This document shows, one piece after another, positions 23,201-35,420 of a stretch of DNA of 64,000 bases. The stretch is taken from NCBI GenBank assembly GCA_026686845.1, contig JAIVEN010000007.1, positions 30,563,001 to 30,627,000 of the forward strand, written 5' to 3'. A program made the translations under genes and the position numbers. The notes under the pieces are model-generated. The model had not been told where the DNA came from, searched no databases, and saw only the letters and a list, made by a program, of their open reading frames with translations. The DNA comes from Adenanthera pavonina (lineage: Eukaryota > Streptophyta > Magnoliopsida > Fabales > Fabaceae). The stretch's first letter is position 1, and every line of letters begins with the position of its first letter.

Positions 23201-25470
23201 ATCGGCTTAGCTTCAGGATATACCGCCAGTTTATGGCATAAAAAATTTGGATCAATTCCCGGCATGTCTGAAGAAGTCCATGCGAACAAATCAGCATTGT
23301 CCTTCAGAATCCTCGTTATCTGCTCCTTCGTTTCTCCTCTGAGTTGACTTCCGAGATTAGTGCACCAATTTTCACCGGCGAGCTGAAATTTCTGTAACTC
23401 TTCAATAGGCCTTGGCCTTTGGTCCTGCACATCAATTCGGGGATCCAGCTCGACCAAGTTCACTGATGTTGTTTCCTTCTTCGTCTGTTCACTATTATTG
23501 ACTATCTTTCCCCTGGTGACTTTTAGACTATCTACGTAGCATTGTCTTGCAACCTTTTGATTAACCTTTATTGCTATTATGTCTCCGGTGACTGAGGAAA
23601 ACTTCATCATGAGGTGTGGAGTGGAGACCACTGCACCGAGCTCGTTTGACGCAGGTCGACCTATCAAGATATTGTAAGAAGTTATTGCATCAATGATAAG
23701 ATACCTGATCATAATGGTCCTTGACCCAAGATCTCCCCTGAAGGTGGTCAACAACTCCACATATCTTCGGGTGTGAACGTGTTCTCCTGCAAAACCGACC
23801 AACGGATCACGATAAGGCTTAATCGTCTACTCGGGTATCCCGAGCTTCTGGAAGGTGGTATAATACAAGATATCTGCCGAGCTCCCTTGATCTATCAGCG
23901 TCTTTCTTACAACGTAATTTGCCACTTCCACCGAAACTACCATGGGATCGTCCTGGTTAGGATCGACTCCTTCGAAGTCCTCGTCCGAGAAGGTGATTGG
24001 ACAAGAACTACGGGGCGCTCGATGCATTGTCGCATTCACTGTCCGAATGGCCCTCAGGTGCCTTCTTCTGGCCGAGCTAGATGCTCCTCCTCCGGCAAAC
24101 CCTCCAGCTATAGTGTTGATTACCCCTCTTATTCTATTTTCTTCCCTGTTTCGAGTATCGTCTGGCTACCTTCTTTCCTTGTTCTGTTGCCGAGGTTCTT
24201 CCTGAGCTCGAGTCTGACCTCTACCACGTCCTCGTCCATTATAGGGTGGACGATTACCGTGACCCCTCTGTACAAAGTTGCTGAGATGACCGGCCTGGAT
24301 TAATTCCTCAATTTTGTCCCGTAATGTCCAGCACTCCTCCGTGGTGTGACCATAATTGCGATGGTACCTGCAATGCTTTGATTGATCCGCTGTCTCCGGG
24401 GTGTGTCCGGGAGTTGGGAGCCGTATCAATTCAGTATTGCAAGCTTCTTCCAGAATTCGGGCTCGATTGGTGTTTAATGGAGTGTAGAAGTCATACTTCG
24501 GCCCCCGACTAGTACCCTCTCTTTTAAATTTTCCCTTCTTTAAATTCGGCCTTAGACTTCCACGGTGGTTTGATTCCGTTAGCTTGTCCAGATCAGTCCT
24601 GACCCTATTTCTGAACTTTGACACTTCCTCCATTTGTATATATCCGGCCGCATGATTTCTAAGCTCATCCATGTCGGCAGGTGGTTTTCGACATAGGTGA
24701 TCAGCAAACGGCCCTGGCTTGAGGGCCATCAGCATCATGTGCATTGCCACTTCAGGATTTAGATCCCGGATCTTTACCGAGACTGATGAGAAGCGCTCCA
24801 TGAAACTCCTTAGAGACTCATCCTTCTCCTGTCGCAAGTTTACCAACGTAGCCAAGGTAAGCTGGTGAGGTCGGCTGGTAGCGTACTGTGCGCTGAATTT
24901 TTTGACTAAGGTTTCAAAACAATCGATAGATCGTGATAGGAGCCGGGTATACCAACTCAAAGCTGCTCCTTTCAAGGCTGTAGGGAAGACCCTACACAAA
25001 ACTGCATCATCGTTTGTGAACAGATTAACCTGCGTGACATACGCATCCACATGCTCATCAAGATCAGTAGTACCATCATATCTTTCTAGGTTTAAACCCT
25101 TCCACCCTTTCGGCAATGGCGTCTCCATGATGCCATCGACAAACGGGTGCCTCCGGGCGGCCTGCTTATCCCCTCGCAAATTTTCAATGTTTGTCTCTGA
25201 ATGGTATGTTTCCTCCCGTCGACTCCCCTCCTGATGTGACCGCTGAATATCCCTGTTGGTATTTTCCCGTTCCCCTCCTCGAGGAGGAGAAGTTCCCTCC
25301 TGATAGCGTTCCTGCTCCAACTGCCTATTCCTTTCATGCATCTCCTCGTTCTCCTTTCTTAACACCTCCATCTCCTCACGCATTGCCTGAATGACAGGGT
25401 GGTCCTCCAAAGAAGTCCTGTCTTCGAAGCGTTGTTCTCCTGCACCCGCACTGCTCCTGGTTCGCACCAT
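20209..25470 (-). pseudogene. Gypsy gag-pol polyprotein, one frame with four internal stops
   Basis: From the ATG at 25470 (MVRTRSSAG) to the stop at 20209 a single minus frame of 1,754 codons is interrupted only by stops: TAG 24166-24168, TAG 23827-23829, TAG 22246-22248 and TGA 20911-20913. There are no frameshifts. Gag has a retrotransposon-gag region, then a knuckle-like CRYHRNYGHTTEEC near 24380, then an RG-rich tail. Protease has LIDQGSSADIL (about 23890). Reverse transcriptase has YVDDMVV (about 22740). RNase H has DVDGSS (about 21905) and AEYEAL. Integrase has an HHCC zinc finger (21080-21215), the first catalytic Asp in GMDILG (about 21040), VTDNGRQF after the last stop, and the Glu in NGQAEAAN (about 20760). 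An ORF start farther upstream would begin at TTG inside the primer site and is not real. Confidence 0.93.
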
Positions 25471-25501
25471 GATTATTGGTGGTGGTGGGATAGTTTTTCT
25501 C

Positions 25502-25520
25502 GGCCCCACGGTGGGCGCCA
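25502..25520 (-). promoter_or_regulatory. Primer-binding site of the Gypsy element
   Basis: Three bases inside the 5' LTR, the minus strand reads TGGCGCCCACCGTGGGGCC. TGGCGCC is the complement of a tRNA 3' end GGCGCCA. The exact priming tRNA is not assigned. Confidence 0.75.
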
Positions 25521-25523
25521 AAA

Positions 25524-26032
25524 TGTTCCGTCAAAGAGCCGAGATAGACTATTCCTCTTTTACAGTGTGCAGTACTCTTCTTTTTTCTTACGCTTCTTTT
25601 TGCCCCTTTTTATTGACCTTCTCCTGACCGTTAAGGTTTAACCGTCTTCTCCCTCTAACCCCTAATTTATCGGGATATTTCATAAATAATCATTATGGAG
25701 TATCGCACTCTTTTTGCTTGATCCCTGATTTTTCGTCTTTCAGTTATGATTCCGTAATGGTTATTGTTCCCGTAACCGTTACTCCTAGCTGGGTATTTTC
25801 GGAGCAATACAATTTTTGTAGAGAAACCCGTAGTTGATCTTATGACTTAGATGTTGTTTAGTCATACGATCATTTGGCAGTACAATTACTCGGGCTTATC
25901 ACTTGATAATCGATGTAATACTCGGATCATTGCGCCTAAGCTCGGTGTATATGAGCTCGGAGGGTGGTACATTAAATGGGCGTTTATCTACCTTGGGCTT
26001 GTAAGCTCGGCCTGCTCATCCCGGCCCGTACA
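25524..26032 (-). repeat. 5' LTR of the Gypsy element
   Basis: Partner of 16610-17118, followed outside by the duplication ACTAA. Most of the roughly 13 differences are transitions, as expected for methylated, silenced DNA. Confidence 0.95.
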
Positions 26033-26639
26033 ACTAATATTTATCTTTACATTTTACTTTTATTTATTTAATTTTATTAGAAAAATCCCCTTAAAAATCT
26101 TCTATTAAGATTTATATAATTTAAAATTATAACACTAAACCGTAACCAATTCTTGCTATTCTTTATATCTATTTCAATTAATCATAAATTTATTTCAAAT
26201 CTCACACCTATTATTTGATTTTATAATTTAAAATTATAACACTAAACCGGAACCAGAACCAATAATTGCTATTCTTTATATTTATTTCGGTTAATCATAT
26301 ATTTATTTTGAATCTCACATATATTATTTAATTTTATAATTTAAAATTATTAGAACTAAATCCCCTCAAATACTATTAATAATAACGAACTATTTTCAGC
26401 ATATATATCATTAATACTTATATAAATATATATTATTCATTTGTTATCATATTAAAGCTTAACCAGTCTTAATCACAATAAACTATTCTAAATACACACA
26501 CACACACACTATTCTATTACCTATCAAAATGGCATATATATTTGATATATCTCATTGTCACCCAAGTTCCCACGAGGACAAGGTAAATCTACAATTAAAT
26601 TAGGGACATGTGGAACCTATAGATATGCCAATGTTAATT
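26033..26639. other. AT-rich flank of the Gypsy element with an internal duplication
   Basis: A unit of about 120 bp is repeated imperfectly in tandem between about 26105 and 26350 (TTTAAAATTATAACACTAAA, then an AACCAAT...TGCTATTC...TTTAT block). Part of it resembles the other side of the insertion near 15590-15690. No gene is seen before the ARC6-like stretch. Confidence 0.5.
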
Positions 26640-26821
26640 ATATTCAGATTGGAGAAAGTTTGCTTAGAGAAAGGCTACCCAAATTGTTTAAGCAAGATGT
26701 TATCTTGGCAATGGCAATCCCTTACTTATTTGCCATCACCTTGTTTTGTCAAGGGGACGCTATGGCATTGCCCCCTCTTAATGGTTGTGAGTTGCTTGAG
26801 AGGGCATTGAAACTCCTGTAG
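26640..26821 (+). pseudogene. Fragment resembling plastid-division protein ARC6
   Basis: The plus frame reads IGESLLRERLPKLFKQDV then ILAMA, and after a short foreign stretch DAMALPP, GCELLERALKLL and a stop. As I recall the family, this matches the region after the J-like domain of ARC6, the inner-envelope protein that anchors FtsZ rings at the chloroplast division site. Only about 60 of roughly 800 residues are present, with no flanking ARC6 exons. About five residues between the two matching blocks are replaced by about ten unrelated ones. An AG directly before IGESLL could be an old acceptor. This is a relic, not a gene. It starts about 600 bp from the Gypsy LTR. Confidence 0.6.
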
Positions 26822-29800
26822 CTAAATCACTTAAGTTGCTTGAGAATTTGTTAACTATAAATATTTAATTACTATTGTATATGAAAATTTGAAGATATTA
26901 GCCTTATTTAATTAATATTGAATATGAGAATTTGGAAAAAGCTTTATTAGGAGAATTAATATTCATTTCAGTGTTATCTACGTCTTAAAAGATTAGTCTT
27001 TGACTATCGGTTAGGAGATATCCTTGGTACTAAAAAAAAGATAATTTAATTATAATAAGTTCATCTAATAAAATTAGTTGCATTAAAAATATTAATATCA
27101 TTAATATTTGTAATAAAAAATATGTTAAATTATTTAATTATAAGTATGTAGTAAATAAGTTTTATAGCAAACTATAACTAAGCATTTTTCTAAAATAAAA
27201 TCACAATCAATTATATGAATTTAAAATTTAAAATTTATGCTTAACAATTAATATTATTTCACTCAATTACTTAAAAATATTTAATTTGAAGAAATCTAAT
27301 CTATTTCTTTTACAAACATACAAGGAAACCAGAAAAAATAAAATAAAAAACAACCCTAGTCACTGGTCAAGACAATTGATATGATATCATTTGAAGGCTC
27401 GATAAAATACAAAACTATGAACATAGTAGTATTATATTATATCAACGTGATACTATTGTATTACATAAATTGTAGTTATGAAAAAGGAAGTTGATTATAT
27501 TCTAATGAAAAAGTTTGTACATTATATTCTACTTTTTTTTAAAGTATACTATTTAAATATATCCTTATAAAATCGTATGGATGTATTCTTTAAATTTTAA
27601 AATATATATATACATGATCACACGAAAATATGTATGGGTAAAAATAATCTTAAGTAAATGTCATAATTAACTAGCTTTCATTTACACAAAAATATAAAAT
27701 CATATATATTTGGATTAAAAAAATTAAACAAAAATTATACACAAAAATCATATATATTTAATTACACAAAAAGTATATATATATATATATATATATATGA
27801 TTTGGTCAAATATATATGATTTCATATAATCGTAACAATGTTATAATTTTCAATTCATGATTATAAAAATCATGATATACATAAAAGTTTTTGGGAAAGT
27901 TACCAGATCAGTGGAGTAAATTAATTATAAAAAATAATTTTAACTAATAAAAAGTATTAAAATATAAAATACTGAGTAGTAAAATTAAGAAAATAAATAG
28001 TAACAGATCTTATTTTATAATAAATTTATTATTTTTGTTTCAAAGTATAATTCTCCTAAAACTTTTTATGATACACAAAAAGGTAATTTGAGGTGAAATT
28101 AAATTTTCTTTTTTTTTTTAACTAGTGGACTGAAATTTAATGTATACTTGTCTATATTATTATGAATGGAATTTTTTTTGTAATTATTGATTGTATGATC
28201 CAGTCAATGGGCTAAGATTTTTTTCCCAATAGAAAAATAACTGCATTACTTCAAATTGACAAATGACATGCAAATATTCAAGTTTTTATTTAATTTGGTT
28301 ACAAAAGAGGCACGAAATTTCCGAAGATTGAGGTAAGTTTCACATGGAGCACCGCGTGAACAGTAAAGTAGTAGAAGCAAAAGGAGAGCGGATGAGTCGG
28401 ATTGACCAGTCAACAAAAGTGGGAGGTGGAAGTGGAGGAGTGGGGGTGAAGAGTATAGAAGTACAAACCCATGTTGCGTCATGTATTTTAGTCCCTCCAA
28501 TCCATAATTTTAAGAATTTTATATTTCATGATATAAAATTATTTACTGATTACTAATATATTTAATTTTTATTTGGTTGAAAATACTTTTTAAAAAATAA
28601 AATTTAATTAATGTTAGAAAGTTCAATTTTTTAGTAAGTTATATTAAATAATATTAAATGTGAATAATTTAAAAATTAATAAATATTTTTTAGTTATTAA
28701 CTATCATTCTTAATTTATATGTAATAGTTAAAAGTAATTTATAAATCAAAATTAAATAATATTATCATTTTATTTTTATTATTTTTTATTATACTCCCTC
28801 CGTTCCTTAATATAAGGGACAAAAGACAAAATCACACAGACCAAGAAAAGTAATAAATTTATCTGAAATATAAAATAGTTTCCAAAAACGCCCTCATTTA
28901 ATATTAATAACTTTTACATCATGCAATTAATACAAATGAAAAAATACTATATTAATTAGGGACATTTTCAGAAAAAAGTTATTAAATACACCAGACAAAC
29001 CTCCTTGTCCCTTATATTTTGAAACATAGAAATTTCTCCACTTATCCCTTATATTAAGGAACGGAGGAAGTATTATTTAACACTAATAGGGATTAGTGAT
29101 ACGAAAGTTAGGTAACTTACCAATATCATCATTGAATTGTCATCGAAGTTGGAGATTCTTCAGAGTTTGTGAAATCATAAGATTCTTGCTCATTATGATT
29201 TCCTCTCTCATGTTTATAAAGAGATTTTGGTGATCAAGATTATTGCTTTAATTATCTTTTATATGTATATTACTGCTCCAATGATCTTTAATAAATTTCT
29301 ACACCCTATCCTATCTTTTAATTAAAATCGTCTAGGTATGGCCCAAAAAAAAAAAATAATTGGCTTCGTCTAGTTACCATCCAACTTATAATAATATTTT
29401 TCATCGAAAAATACTATTCACTTCTTATAAACAATATAATTCTAATTTTTTAATTAAAAAATAACTAAAAATGTTTCATTTAAAAATTAAAATTGTCAAC
29501 TGTAAACTTGATTAACATCTCTCTCCCCACACCCCGTGATTGCCTATTTTTATGAAGTGGAGTATAATTTTTTCTTCCTATTATTATAACTTCTCTTTCT
29601 TAACTTCCCTTTTTGTATATTTTAAAATTTTACATCTATGTGTTTTAATATTTTTAGAAAGCATTGTTCTATTTAAAATTTTTACTTTCATACATGTTAG
29701 ATTTATTTTTTATTCAATCGTTTCTAAATAATATTTTCATATTTTTAAATTTTAAAATATTTTAACCTTTTTTACATTTATGAAAAAAATTAAAAAATTT

Positions 29801-31336
29801 TAAAAAGCATCCTGATCTTAACTGATGATAATCTTAATTGCATTCCATTATCTTAATTCTTTGAATTAAAAAAAAATTGTAAATCTTCTTCAATTTAAAT
29901 CGAGTTTTTGGATTTGCTGAACATAATAATAATAATAATAATAATTTAATTTCAACTTTTAGTAAATAAAACTCCTTCTATTGAGTATGAAATTGTTAAT
30001 TTTTTTCTTAAAAATTGTAAATCCAAATAATATTGAAATTGGATTTTCAAATATTATAGTATAATAATTATTATTATATTTTAAATTTGAATAAATTACA
30101 AGTTGTTAATTTTTTTCCTAAAAAATATTAACAATTTTCAATTTATTAAACTTGCAATGAAAGAAGAATATTATTGTCAAGTTTCTTATTTAGTAATTGA
30201 CTTTTATTATCTACAATACTTAATTTCTACCCTAATAGCATGCTTGTTGTCTACCACTATATGCATGGAATTAAATGACAAGTGTTCTTTAAAAATAAGT
30301 ATTTATATATGTTAAAAGTGAAGTTATTATGTCAAATTTAACATACGCCACTTTAATTAAAAATTTGATACCTACTTTATTATATGATTTCTTTTTTAAA
30401 CACTGCACTAACCTATGCAACGCACAGACAACAATTCTAGTTATAATATAACTATTGTCAAAACACAGGTATTGTTTTAATTATATTTTTCAATAGTCAA
30501 TTGTTCGTTTCTATTTCTTATTTAGCTAACTAGAAGAAAATCCCCTGCACTAGAGGTACTAAAATTATACATAAAGTTCAAAAACTTCAGAAAACAAAAG
30601 AATATTAGTTTGATATTAATTCCTCTAGATTATCTGTGTGGTAATATATCTCCATGCAAATTAGAAGAAAGCAAATGTTAGTATATAAACATAGGGCAAG
30701 CTATGTCTCCATGCTACAATTTATGCTATTTGACAGGTTAAGAATATGTTGATTTTTAAACAAGAAATCCCTAATAGTGCTCAAATTTGTCACAGTGTAG
30801 TAAATGGATTGAGAGTCAAGTGAAAATATTAAATTATTAGCAAGAAAATATATAGTAAAATAATAGGCAGAAAATTTAACATCTTGTAGGCCAGTACTGT
30901 TTTCCTTTACTGTTTGTTCCTTTTGTGTTAGTAACATTTCTTTTATATAGATTGCTTGCCACTATCGAAGTATATTGTTTTTTAAACTTGATATGATCTT
31001 TTTCACCTTCCTTCAAAAAAGGAATATTAGTTCTATTTTATCATAATATGATCGTATTTCAATTTATGTTTTTATTTATTTATTATATTTACACACACTC
31101 TCTCCCCCTCAGTGCTAGAATAATACACTTACATTTATCTATAATTATTCTCTTATCCCGTTTCAACAATAATTCTTATACATCTTTTAGAACATCTACA
31201 CAAACACAACAACATTATCCCAGCAAAACATTCAACTCAAATCCCAAAAATATATCAAGTCGGTATTTCCTTCAAACTGCTGTTGTGTTGCTTCTATAGG
31301 ACTTCAATAGGATGTAAGCAAAATCAATTTGAGAGA
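26822..31336. other. AT-rich intergenic DNA
   Basis: 4.5 kb of low-complexity, AT-rich sequence with one clear MITE (28794-29070), TA and ATA microsatellites, and a short GC-richer patch at 28340-28500 with small open frames on both strands that I cannot assign. The last stretch, from about 31080, is probably the 3' region of PEX13. No gene seen. Confidence 0.6.
28794..29070. mobile_element. Stowaway-type MITE, family A, 277 bp
   Basis: The ends are inverted repeats (CTCCCTCCGTTCCTTAATAT at the left, its near-perfect complement at the right) and TA flanks both sides (28792-28793 and 29071-29072). There is no coding capacity. A second, degraded copy lies at 45771-46050. Confidence 0.9.
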
Positions 31337-34300
31337 TCATTTAGTGGGGTCACTCCCCCATACATTGTCCCAAGAAGCAGCTGGAGCAGCCTTAGGTCCC
31401 TCACTGTTGTTCAGATTTCCATGGGAATCATGGGGTCCTGGCAGAGCAAGTCCATTGGGACCCTGTGGTGGTGGGTTAACCTTCCTAGGCTTTCTTTTAA
31501 TCCCAAGCAGCCGCAACACAAATCTAGCTAGCTCTCCATACAACATGCCAGAGCGATCAAAAAGCTGCCAAAAAGACCAACAAACTGGGCAACATTAGAA
31601 ACAAATAAATGCATACCACTTTGGAGACACCAGACAATTAACGACAAACCATATCAGAAAATAATGAATGCATTCTTATGACATGACAAATCCATGAATG
31701 GTATGAGATTGGGTATGCTTTCAACACACTCATAATGAATGAAAAGTAGTAGTTTTGGTTACAAACTTAAACTGTTGGAATACTTCTTGCAGATATTGAT
31801 TATGGTAAAATCAGTTCAGGACTGGATTTTGAATTTGCCAAAAGTAATTCTATTATCAAGCAAGCAAAACTCGAGCTATTAACCCAAGTATTTTTTATAG
31901 TCAGGAGATGACATCACACTTATAATCATTTACAGAATTTGACATTTAAAAGCAACTTTCCCTGAAAATATCCAAACAAAACAACTCAGCAGTTTCAGGA
32001 AAACATTCCCAAACATAAAACCGACTTCTACAAAATTAAGAAAATGGTATTCGCTTAAGTTATTCTCCTCCCCAAAGCTTTAGTTTCACAGCAACCTCAA
32101 ACAGTAATGCATATATGGTTTTATTATGGAGTGCACTTTAGGTAAAGTTCCTTAGGTGTTTGCTATTAGATTCTCTAACAAAGACAGGAAATCGAATCTA
32201 GGTGCTGAACTGTCTGAGTTTTTTTTGAAAAAATAGGTAGCATACAACACAAAATGGTATCTCAGCGTTGTCCTTTTATTTAAGGTTAAATTTTACCTTA
32301 ACAAATTTGAACTGTTGGACTACTTCTTGTAGATATTGATATGTCAAAGCCAGGTAAGGACAGATTTTGATTTTGTCAAAAGTAATTCTGTTATCAAGCA
32401 AGCAAAATTTGACCTACTAACGCTAGTATTTTGTTATAGTTAGGACAGTACGTCATATCTATGATCCTCTACATAATCTGACATTTAAAAAGGCCTTTCC
32501 CTGAAAATACGCAAACAAAGCAACTCAGCAGTTTCTTGAAAACATTCCCAAACATAAAACTGACTTATACAGAATGAATCCTTCCAAAAACGGTCTTTGC
32601 TTCAGCTATTCTCCTCCACAAAACAATAGTTTCACAGTAACCTCAAACACTAACATAATAATAATGATGATGATGATGCATATATGATTTTAATTAGGAC
32701 TAAACTTAAGGTAAAGTTCTATATGTACTTTCTATTAGGTTCTCTAATAAAGACAAGACATATGGAGAATATTCTTGTGAAAAATCTAATCTAGGTGTTG
32801 AACTGTAAAAAAGATTCCACCTATCATTTTTTTATTGGAAAAATCAGTAGCATACACCACAAAATTGAATCTCAGTATCGCCCTTTTATTCAAGGTTAAA
32901 TTTTACCAAAGTAGCAACAAAAGCCAGGTACAAAATTAGCAATTAAACAAAATAACATAAACGGACAGAGAATTATTGAACATCAAACCTGAAGAAGTGC
33001 GGTCATGAACATATGGAAAGCCTGCGTGTTCTGGTCTATGAGGATTGATATTCGACCAAAGAAGTTAACCACACCTTGCATCTGCCATTAAACCTAAATA
33101 AGTAAAACATACTGCAGAGCAGTTTCAAAGTAATATGGTAAAACCATAAATGTATTGAGAAATTCAATATGGAAAAAAAAATCATGGAAGAGGGGAGAGA
33201 GAGCGGGAACAAATGTAAACAAAATCTCAAGTCCATTTCTTCTGCCTTTTTTTATGATCCTGTACTCCTAATTCCTAATGACAAGATCTTTCATAAAAAC
33301 AATAACATTATCCCAGTCTGTTGAATTAGTACACAAGACTCAATGACACTCCGGATTAATATCATGAATTCACAACTCAAAGATGAGTTTCAGAATCCTT
33401 GTTTCAGCACATCACCATACATAGACGATACGGGTCATAAGCAAAGGTTATTCATAGGAAAGAGAATACACACACATACTGTGCAATAAATTGTCAAATG
33501 ACAGAATTGTATAACTTTGAAATCTAATCATCCAAAGTGGGAGAAATGTGAGCTCATCTCAGTTGTGCATATCCATATTGGAGGAAATTAAATTTAGCCA
33601 AAGCATTATATGACTCACCACACGAAGAACAGAAATCCAAAATCCTGGCGGAGATGGAGGAGCACCATATGGATCATTGGGATCTTGACCTCCAAAAGGA
33701 GCCCCCATGCCATAACCACCCATTGGGCCACCAAAACTACTGTTGTACAATCCACCTCCATACATCCCACCAGATGATCCATAAAGCCCACCATATCCCC
33801 CCCTATACATACTGTTACCATACATTCCTCCACCATGCATCCCTCCTAATCCACCATAAGATCCATACATTCCAGATCCATAGCCAGAATTATAATTCAG
33901 TGTAGAACCATAACCTGCAGGATACAAGAAAAGTCGAAAGATTTGTAGAAAAAATGAAAAAGGAAAAGCTTGAAAGGAAATAAGGAAACCCAAACAAACC
34001 TCCATAGCTACTGTTTCCATAGTTCTGCTCCCAAGGCCTTGTGGGAACTGGCCTCCCAAGAGAATTCGTGTTAACAGTTACGTTCCTGTCAGAACTAGAA
34101 ACTATTTCCCCAGGTTTTGCAGTCCCTGAAGCCTCAACTACATCACTTGTATTGCCAGCAGATGGGGGTTTAAAAGGTGCTGGGCCAGATGAGGATCCTG
34201 CACGCTCCCATGGCTTTGGTGGAGGACAACTAGCTGCAAAACACAAATTTATTCACACTAAGAAATGTTGAGTAATTCTTTAGGAGGTTTTGGTTTTGGG

Positions 34301-35278
34301 GGAGAGGGAGAGGGTAAGGTTCTAACCAAATTTACCACGGCTGTGGGTGTGGGAGGAAGATAAGCATGGCACTAAGCAGCCACAATAGAATAAAGAATTT
34401 TAACACCAAGCAATCAAGGCATGTTAATCATAGACTACCCAGCAAGTGAAGTAAGCATTCCTGTTTACTGTAACTAATTACACAGTGATGATCAAATAAA
34501 TTCAAATGTGTGCATGAGGACTTACTAGACCCTTCTGCTCATTTAAGATAATATATATATATATATATATGCCACAAATATGCGTAAACATACTTTAATG
34601 TACCAAATTAAAAGGATAAAAATCTTACTGTAACAAACATATAAGGCAAAAGAGCAGAAAAACAAAAGAAAAAGTATTGGCAGAAAAGTTCTCTCCAACC
34701 CCTTTGAAAATCCAGCAGACAATCCCATTAGAGAAACGAGCTGAAACATAGGAAAGCCCAAAACACTACCAGATTATATAGAAGGCGCAAATGAAAAAAT
34801 CCCTAGTTATAAACTAAAAATGTTCAATCTTGGGGATATGAATTAAAAGTTCATAACGGATACATGCTTCTAATATTTGAGAATAGCAGGCAACAAAATA
34901 ATTACTTCTTTGATGATGTTCACAAGAAGTAAATAACCATCATCTCACCAGAAATTACCGTCCAAAAATATTTAATTATGAACAGTATAGAGTGAAAAAA
35001 AATTTTGAAAAAAAATTTAAAAAAAAAATATCGGCAATGAAGCGCACCCTAACAAACAGCGTCAACTTGCAGAACTGCTTGACCAAAACAATCTAACCTA
35101 TATGAGATGGCTAATTCATCAACAGGCGGCTAAAACCAAACCCCTAGCTAATAGAATTGGAGAAGCAAATAAGGACAAACGGTATCTAAAAAGATGAGAG
35201 CGGTTGGGGAATAAAAATTCGAACGTCGCGAGAAAATTTGTGGTTTAACGAACCTGATGATTGGGGCTTCGATTCCAT
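31337..35278 (-). CDS. PEX13: Peroxisomal membrane protein 13 (peroxin-13)
   Basis: Five minus-strand exons, 35254-35278, 34000-34233, 33619-33914, 32989-33081 and 31337-31564, join in phase to 291 aa. The N-terminus carries PPPKPWERAGSSSGPAPFKP and RPVPTRPWEQNYG. Residues 87-170 are a Gly/Tyr/Met-rich region of GYGSGMYGSYGG type. After PPSPPGFW comes the hydrophobic, membrane-associated part (about 172-240) ending near GELARFVLRLLGIK. The C-terminus contains EGPKAAPAASWDNVWG. Plant PEX13 docks the PTS receptors at the peroxisome membrane and, unlike the animal and yeast proteins, lacks an SH3 domain; none is visible here. The first coding exon is only 25 bases. Intron 4 contains a tandem segmental duplication. 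Fully intact by reading frame. Confidence 0.93.
31762..32906. repeat. Tandem segmental duplication in PEX13 intron 4
   Basis: Unit 1 (about 31762-32297) and unit 2 (about 32298-32906) align along their whole length. Both run from an AACTGTTGGA.TACTTCTTG start to AAGGTTAAATTTTACC. They share long blocks such as AACATTCCCAAACATAAAAC and CTATTCTCCTCC. They differ by many substitutions and by small insertions in unit 2, for example an ATAATGATGATG run near 32656. Confidence 0.85.
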
Positions 35279-35420
35279 TAGAATTGTAGGTAAGCGGCAT
35301 AAGATTGGGATGGACGAGCGCTATCTCTCTCTCCCTCTCTCCCGCTCTCTCTCTAAGTTGTTGAAGACATCGAGGCTTAGTTTATCCTTCTAAGCCGCCC
35401 GCCAAGGTGGTGGTATATCT
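35279..35420 (-). promoter_or_regulatory. PEX13 leader and proximal promoter
   Basis: A CT-rich run on the plus strand at 35320-35356 (GA-rich in gene sense) lies about 45-80 bases upstream of the ATG. GA/CT-rich leaders near start sites are common in plants. No clear TATA box was found. Confidence 0.45.

Larger units (their letters stand above)
16610..26032 (-). mobile_element. Complete Ty3/Gypsy LTR retrotransposon, Tat-type, 9.4 kb
   Basis: Two 509-bp LTRs (16610-17118 and 25524-26032) align without gaps and differ at about 13 positions by hand count. The duplication ACTAA is present on both sides (16605-16609 and 26033-26037). Coding order on the minus strand is gag, protease, reverse transcriptase, RNase H, integrase, which defines Ty3/Gypsy. 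The 5' LTR is therefore the right-hand one. Between integrase and the 3' LTR lie a tandem array and an ORF on the opposite strand, a layout known from the Tat clade (Retand and Ogre relatives). All main reading frames carry stops, so it is non-autonomous now. About 2.6% LTR divergence points to a recent insertion, of the order of one to two million years at commonly used plant rates. Confidence 0.95.

Noticed and set aside
25471..25521. Extended N-terminus of Gypsy Gag starting at 25521
   Set aside because: The first codon is TTG and lies in the tRNA primer-binding site; the ATG at 25470 fits better.
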